Source: JBFJVZ01 sp041623895 (GTDB lineage: Bacteria > Planctomycetota > Planctomycetia > Pirellulales > Pirellulaceae). Taken from it: a stretch of 10,150 nucleotides of DNA. The translations under genes were made by a program, and so were the position numbers. The notes below the pieces were generated by a model, which worked only from the letters and a program-made list of their open reading frames with translations, had not been told where the DNA came from and did not search any database. Shown here in pieces: positions 7,234 to 10,150 of this stretch; position 1 is the first letter of the stretch, and every line of letters starts with the position of its first letter. Location: NCBI GenBank assembly GCA_041623895.1, contig JBFJVZ010000297.1:1-10150 (forward strand). Direction: 5' to 3'.

Positions 7234-9447
7234 GTGAACGAAGGAAAAAAAACAGGCATCTTCTGGATCGCCGCCGCAATCATGCTGGGCGTCGGTGCTT
7301 TGGTTTCCTGGCCACCCACGTCCAATCAGTCCGATAGCACCGAACGCATCAACACGGCGCTGTTCGATAAGTTTAAAGACCCGCTGACGGCGGCCAGTAT
7401 GAAGATCGTTACCTTCGATGAAGGACAGGGCACGCTGGAAACATTTGAGGTCCGCAAGGATCGCGAGTCCGGCGCATGGACGATCCCCTCACGAGACGGC
7501 TACCCGGCTGATGCCGTGCAGCAAATGAAGAATGCTGCTAATTCACTGGTGGATCTGCGGATTTTGGATACGGTTTTTGCCGAACCCAGCGACCACCAGG
7601 ACTTTGGCGTCGTCGAGCCGAATCTTGAAGATTTGAATGTCGGCGACGAAGGCGTCGGCCGCCTGGTGACCTTCAAGGACGATGAACAGAAGACTTTGGC
7701 GTCGCTGATCATCGGTGATCCCGTCAAGGACCAACAAGGACAATTGTATGTCCGCATTCCCAATCAAGATCCTGTCTACGTGGTCGCGCTGGATGACACA
7801 CCGCTGACCACGAAATTCCAGGATTGGATCGAAGAAGATTTGCTAAACCTGAGCAGTATCGATATCAAGGAACTGGAAATCAAAGACTACAGCGCGACGG
7901 TAAATCCGCTCAGCGGACAGGTCGACTGGAACCGTAACTACGACGCCAATCTTGCCTTGGATGGATCCGAATGGAAGCTTGAAGCGTTGAAGGAATACGA
8001 TCCCGAGGACCCCTTTGCCGCTCCCAAAACCGTCGAAGTTGCTGAAGATCAAAAACTTAACAGCACCAAACTGAATGAAGTCAAGAATGCGCTGGACGAT
8101 GTCAAAATTGCCAACGTGGTCCGCAAACCCGAGGGGATGAGTGCCAATCTAAAAGCGGACAAAGATCTTACTTCCGATCCAAAGGCAAAGCAGTCGTTGT
8201 TCAGTCATGGCTTTATCCCGCTGACCCTGAACGGCGAGACGGAAATCTTGTCCGCCAACGGTGAAATGATCGTCGGCCTCAATGACGGCGTGCAATATGT
8301 TTTGCGGTTCGGCAACATCTCCGGACTCTCGGACGAAGAATCGTCGGAGGAAAACGGCCAAGAAGAGGAAAAGAAACCGACGTCCGGCGGCGTCAATCGC
8401 TATTTGTTGGTCACCGCTCGCGTGGATGAGCAAAAGTTCCCCGCCCCTGATTTGAAGCCGATCCCCCAATCGATCGAAGAGCTCGAAGGTTTCGGTAAGA
8501 AAACCGATACCACGGAAGAACCCAAAGTAGATCCGGTGGAGGAGCCTGGCGAGGACAAGGAAGCGGACGACAAGAAAGCTGACGACAAGAAAGCTGACGC
8601 TACGGACTCCGAAGCGCCCGCCAAGAAGACTGACCAGGACTCACCCGCCAGCGAAGACAAGGATGCTGCTGCTGAGAAAAACGATGCGGCTGCTGAGAAA
8701 GCCGAACCCAGCGATTCTGGGGACGCCGAAAAACCAGCCGAAGATGCCGATCAAAAATCGGATCCGCCCAAACAGGAAGCAGCCGAATCCGGCACCGACG
8801 AAGCACCAGACGCCGATGAAGCCGAAGCTGCACAGCCCGGTCAGACCGAGGTCAGCGGCAGCGGCCAGGCAACTGGATCCGGCCAAGGCCAGGATCCCCA
8901 GGATGCCGGCCAGCAGCAACCAGAAGAAGCTTCGGCCAAAGCAGCGGGTAGCGAAGAAGCTGTCGGCGAAGCAGCTGCGGAGAGCGACTCAAAAGACACA
9001 CCGCAGCAACCAGCCGACGAACCAGCCAAGAAAGATTCCGAGCAGCCCAAACAAACTTCTGAAAAGGCCGATGAAGAGGCCAAAACCGACGACCAGCCCG
9101 CTGACCAAACCAGCGAAGCCAGCGAAGCGTCAACACCGAAAGAGCCTGCTGCGGATACTCCCGAAGAGGAACAAATGACCGACGAAGAAAAGCAGGAGCT
9201 CTTGGAAGCCGAACAAGAGAAGATCACCAAAGAGAATCAGCGCAAGCTGGACGAAAGAAAAGATAAGATCGAAGCTGCCCGGAATCGAGTTCGCGAATTG
9301 AACGCCAGATTCGCTGATTGGTACTACGTGATTCCCGAAGACACCTACACCAAGCTGAGCGTCAAGCGAGATGAACTGTTCGAGGAAAAGACTGACGAAA
9401 AGGCGGCGGCCGGTCCCTCACTAAACTTGCCGCCAATCGGTCAATGA
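7234..9447 (+). CDS. Membrane-anchored DUF4340 protein with long charged linker
   Basis: I chose the GTG at 7234 (737 residues). It lies 14 bp after the permease stop and puts a short Lys-containing head directly before a membrane helix (about 7-26). A longer in-frame ATG at 7129 would overlap the permease by 91 bp and adds unlikely residues. Residues about 55-400 match DUF4340 repeats, for example GAWTIPSRDGYPADAV at 80-95 followed by FGVVEP, and a second part ending RYLLVTARVDEQKFP at 389-403. Residues about 423-645 are low-complexity, rich in Ala, Glu, Asp, Lys, Pro, Gln and Ser. A coiled coil (about 650-690) and the end piece ARFADWYYVIPEDTY (691-705) follow. The family is usually found beside GldG-type ABC genes. 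The protein is probably anchored in the membrane and acts outside it with the fusion permease. Its molecular role is unknown. Confidence 0.88.
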   Translation: MNEGKKTGIFWIAAAIMLGVGALVSWPPTSNQSDSTERINTALFDKFKDPLTAASMKIVTFDEGQGTLETFEVRKDRESGAWTIPSRDGYPADAVQQMKNAANSLVDLRILDTVFAEPSDHQDFGVVEPNLEDLNVGDEGVGRLVTFKDDEQKTLASLIIGDPVKDQQGQLYVRIPNQDPVYVVALDDTPLTTKFQDWIEEDLLNLSSIDIKELEIKDYSATVNPLSGQVDWNRNYDANLALDGSEWKLEALKEYDPEDPFAAPKTVEVAEDQKLNSTKLNEVKNALDDVKIANVVRKPEGMSANLKADKDLTSDPKAKQSLFSHGFIPLTLNGETEILSANGEMIVGLNDGVQYVLRFGNISGLSDEESSEENGQEEEKKPTSGGVNRYLLVTARVDEQKFPAPDLKPIPQSIEELEGFGKKTDTTEEPKVDPVEEPGEDKEADDKKADDKKADATDSEAPAKKTDQDSPASEDKDAAAEKNDAAAEKAEPSDSGDAEKPAEDADQKSDPPKQEAAESGTDEAPDADEAEAAQPGQTEVSGSGQATGSGQGQDPQDAGQQQPEEASAKAAGSEEAVGEAAAESDSKDTPQQPADEPAKKDSEQPKQTSEKADEEAKTDDQPADQTSEASEASTPKEPAADTPEEEQMTDEEKQELLEAEQEKITKENQRKLDERKDKIEAARNRVRELNARFADWYYVIPEDTYTKLSVKRDELFEEKTDEKAAAGPSLNLPPIGQ
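8500..9165 (+). repeat. Low-complexity linker coding region in the DUF4340 gene
   Basis: About 220 codons of biased composition separate two conserved parts of the protein. Within it, GACGACAAGAAAGCT (DDKKA) is repeated exactly twice in tandem at 8566-8580 and 8581-8595. A 21-bp near-copy pair, encoding DAAAEKN then DAAAEKA, lies at 8662-8682 and 8683-8703. A Gly/Gln/Ser-rich patch lies around 8850-8920. These tandem copies point to growth by duplication or slippage. The segment is expected to be disordered and is likely extracytoplasmic. Confidence 0.8.
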
Positions 9448-9894
9448 GCGAATCAGTTCTTTTAAGTTCCGCGGGTTTTGTCCCAGGTCTCCTTTGCCGA
9501 CGCGCGATTGACTCTCCGCGTCCACACGGCAGCCGCCCTCGGTGGCGGTGATTTTGACGCGGATGTCGTCCGTAAAACGCATCAGATCGGTGCTTCGCGT
9601 CAAATGAATATCGACCCGGTCGCCGTGGTCTTCGACCTTTTCCACGTGCCAACGTGAGTCAGCAGCTACCCACGTCGCGACATGATCAGCGACTTGCGCC
9701 GGTGTTGCTGACAGCATCAACGGATGCAGCTCGGCATCTCGATTAGCGGGATCAAGTTTGGCATGATTCTGCGTCCAATCGCGTCCCCAGTCGTCAATCA
9801 GCGACACGACGAACAGCAAAATGCACGCGGCAATCGCAAGAGTGATCCAGCCAAAGATGACCATGGGACGTCGTTTTAGGTAAGTCACGGGCAA
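9421..9894 (-). CDS. DUF1499 family membrane-anchored protein
   Basis: This 157-residue protein reads on the minus strand and ends in TAG at 9421-9423. A basic stretch (KRR at 7-9) precedes one membrane helix at about 11-33, so the remainder probably faces the periplasm. The family signature is clear: SRSTDLMRFTDD-like sequence at about 99-110 and SQSRVGKGDLGQNPRN at 128-143, near the C-terminus as usual for DUF1499. Its function is not known. The start is uncertain. TTG 9894 is the longest, GTG 9888 gives 155 residues and ATG 9864 gives 147, and none has a good ribosome binding site. I keep the longest because the positive residues before the helix look genuine. Its 3' end overlaps the convergent DUF4340 gene by 27 bp, so there is no room for a terminator between them. 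Confidence 0.85.
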   Translation of the reverse strand: MPVTYLKRRPMVIFGWITLAIAACILLFVVSLIDDWGRDWTQNHAKLDPANRDAELHPLMLSATPAQVADHVATWVAADSRWHVEKVEDHGDRVDIHLTRSTDLMRFTDDIRVKITATEGGCRVDAESQSRVGKGDLGQNPRNLKELIRSLTDWRQV

Positions 9895-9987
9895 ACCAAT
9901 TTGAAAGTTGGTCGGTTATCCTACGGTAACAAGACACACTCGGTCGACATCGCAGCTATCTGGCTCGCATTTTCAGATATCTCGTAG

Positions 9988-10024
9988 GCCAGGACTTGTC
10001 CTGGCAATCAGCCGCCAGGACAAG
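9988..10024. repeat. Three-arm inverted repeat with alternative hairpins
   Basis: GCCAGGAC occurs at 9988-9995, its reverse complement GTCCTGGC at 9998-10005, and GCCAGGAC again at 10014-10021. The middle arm can pair with the left arm (8 bp, 2-base centre) or, extended by three bases, with the right arm: CTTGTCCTGGC (9995-10005) and GCCAGGACAAG (10014-10024), 11 bp with an 8-base loop. The two folds exclude each other. It lies about 95 bases upstream of the DUF1499 start, in non-coding DNA. It could be a dispersed REP-like element or a bidirectional terminator; no T-run supports the latter. Confidence 0.75.
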
Positions 10025-10059
10025 GAGAGCGTCCGGCTTAGAAACTGCTATCAAGAAGA

Positions 10060-10131
10060 ACCGCGGAGCGGTGGCAGCGTAAAGCCTGGGGTGAACCAAC
10101 GAGCGACAGCGAAGTTGGGTGTAACCCCAGG
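10060..10131. repeat. Compound palindromic intergenic repeat
   Basis: ACCGC/GCGGT (10060-10064 and 10068-10072) forms a small hairpin with a 3-base loop. A larger nested hairpin follows. Its outer arms are CCTGGGGT (10085-10092) and ACCCCAGG (10124-10131), and its inner arms are CCAAC (10096-10100) and GTTGG (10114-10118), with a 13-base loop. All these arms are perfect. From memory, similar CCTGGGG...CCCCAGG elements are scattered between genes in Rhodopirellula-like genomes, but I could not check this. The element may continue past 10131. Confidence 0.65.
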
Positions 10132-10150
10132 AAAGCGACCCACAGAAATA

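Noticed and set aside
8663..9178. A 171-codon + strand reading frame inside the DUF4340 linker, and several long minus-strand frames over the same stretch
   Set aside because: They arise because the biased Ala/Glu/Lys/Pro codons leave few stops in other frames. Their translations are Pro/Lys/Arg or Ser/Leu low-complexity sequence without a ribosome binding site or family resemblance.
9918..9947. TCGACC and TAGGAT on the minus strand, 18 bases apart, as a promoter for the DUF1499 gene
   Set aside because: Each hexamer matches the sigma-70 consensus at only four of six positions, and such pairs are common by chance. The position is reasonable but the evidence is too thin.
9988..10131. The repeats at the right edge as a CRISPR array
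   Set aside because: The two elements differ in sequence and there is no regular repeat-spacer pattern.

Overview
The window looks like chromosomal DNA from a planctomycete, most likely of the Rhodopirellula/Pirellulaceae type. I infer this from a TopA with a long Lys/Ala tail and no zinc-ribbon cysteines, a small Arg-rich protein of a planctomycete-like family, a GldF-GldG fusion followed by a DUF4340 protein, mostly weak Shine-Dalgarno sites, and a GC-rich palindromic intergenic repeat at the right edge. No database search was possible, so the taxonomy is inference.

Layout: bases 1-242 hold no gene I can support. topA (243-2942, +) encodes DNA topoisomerase I. A 59-residue, very basic protein follows (3112-3291, +). 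After a GC-rich spacer of 200 bp comes a three-gene + strand cluster: an ABC transporter ATPase (3492-4232), a 971-residue fusion of an ABC-2 permease with a GldG-type extracytoplasmic domain (4304-7219), and a membrane-anchored DUF4340 protein (GTG start 7234, end 9447) carrying a low-complexity charged linker of about 220 residues. A DUF1499 protein is encoded on the minus strand (9421-9894). Its 3' end overlaps the DUF4340 gene by 27 bp, tail to tail. The last 250 bp are non-coding and contain two structured repeats: a three-arm set of mutually exclusive hairpins (9988-10024) and a compound palindrome (about 10060-10131).

How the genes work together: the ATPase would power the fused membrane subunit. 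The GldG-like domain and the DUF4340 protein would both sit outside the cytoplasmic membrane, forming one transporter or surface machine related to the GldA/GldF/GldG set of Bacteroidetes. Its substrate cannot be told from the sequence. TopA and the small basic protein are probably separate housekeeping functions. The best leads are the fusion transporter with its DUF4340 partner, the expanded linker, the small basic protein, and the two intergenic repeat elements. I see no CRISPR array, transposase, tRNA or rRNA.
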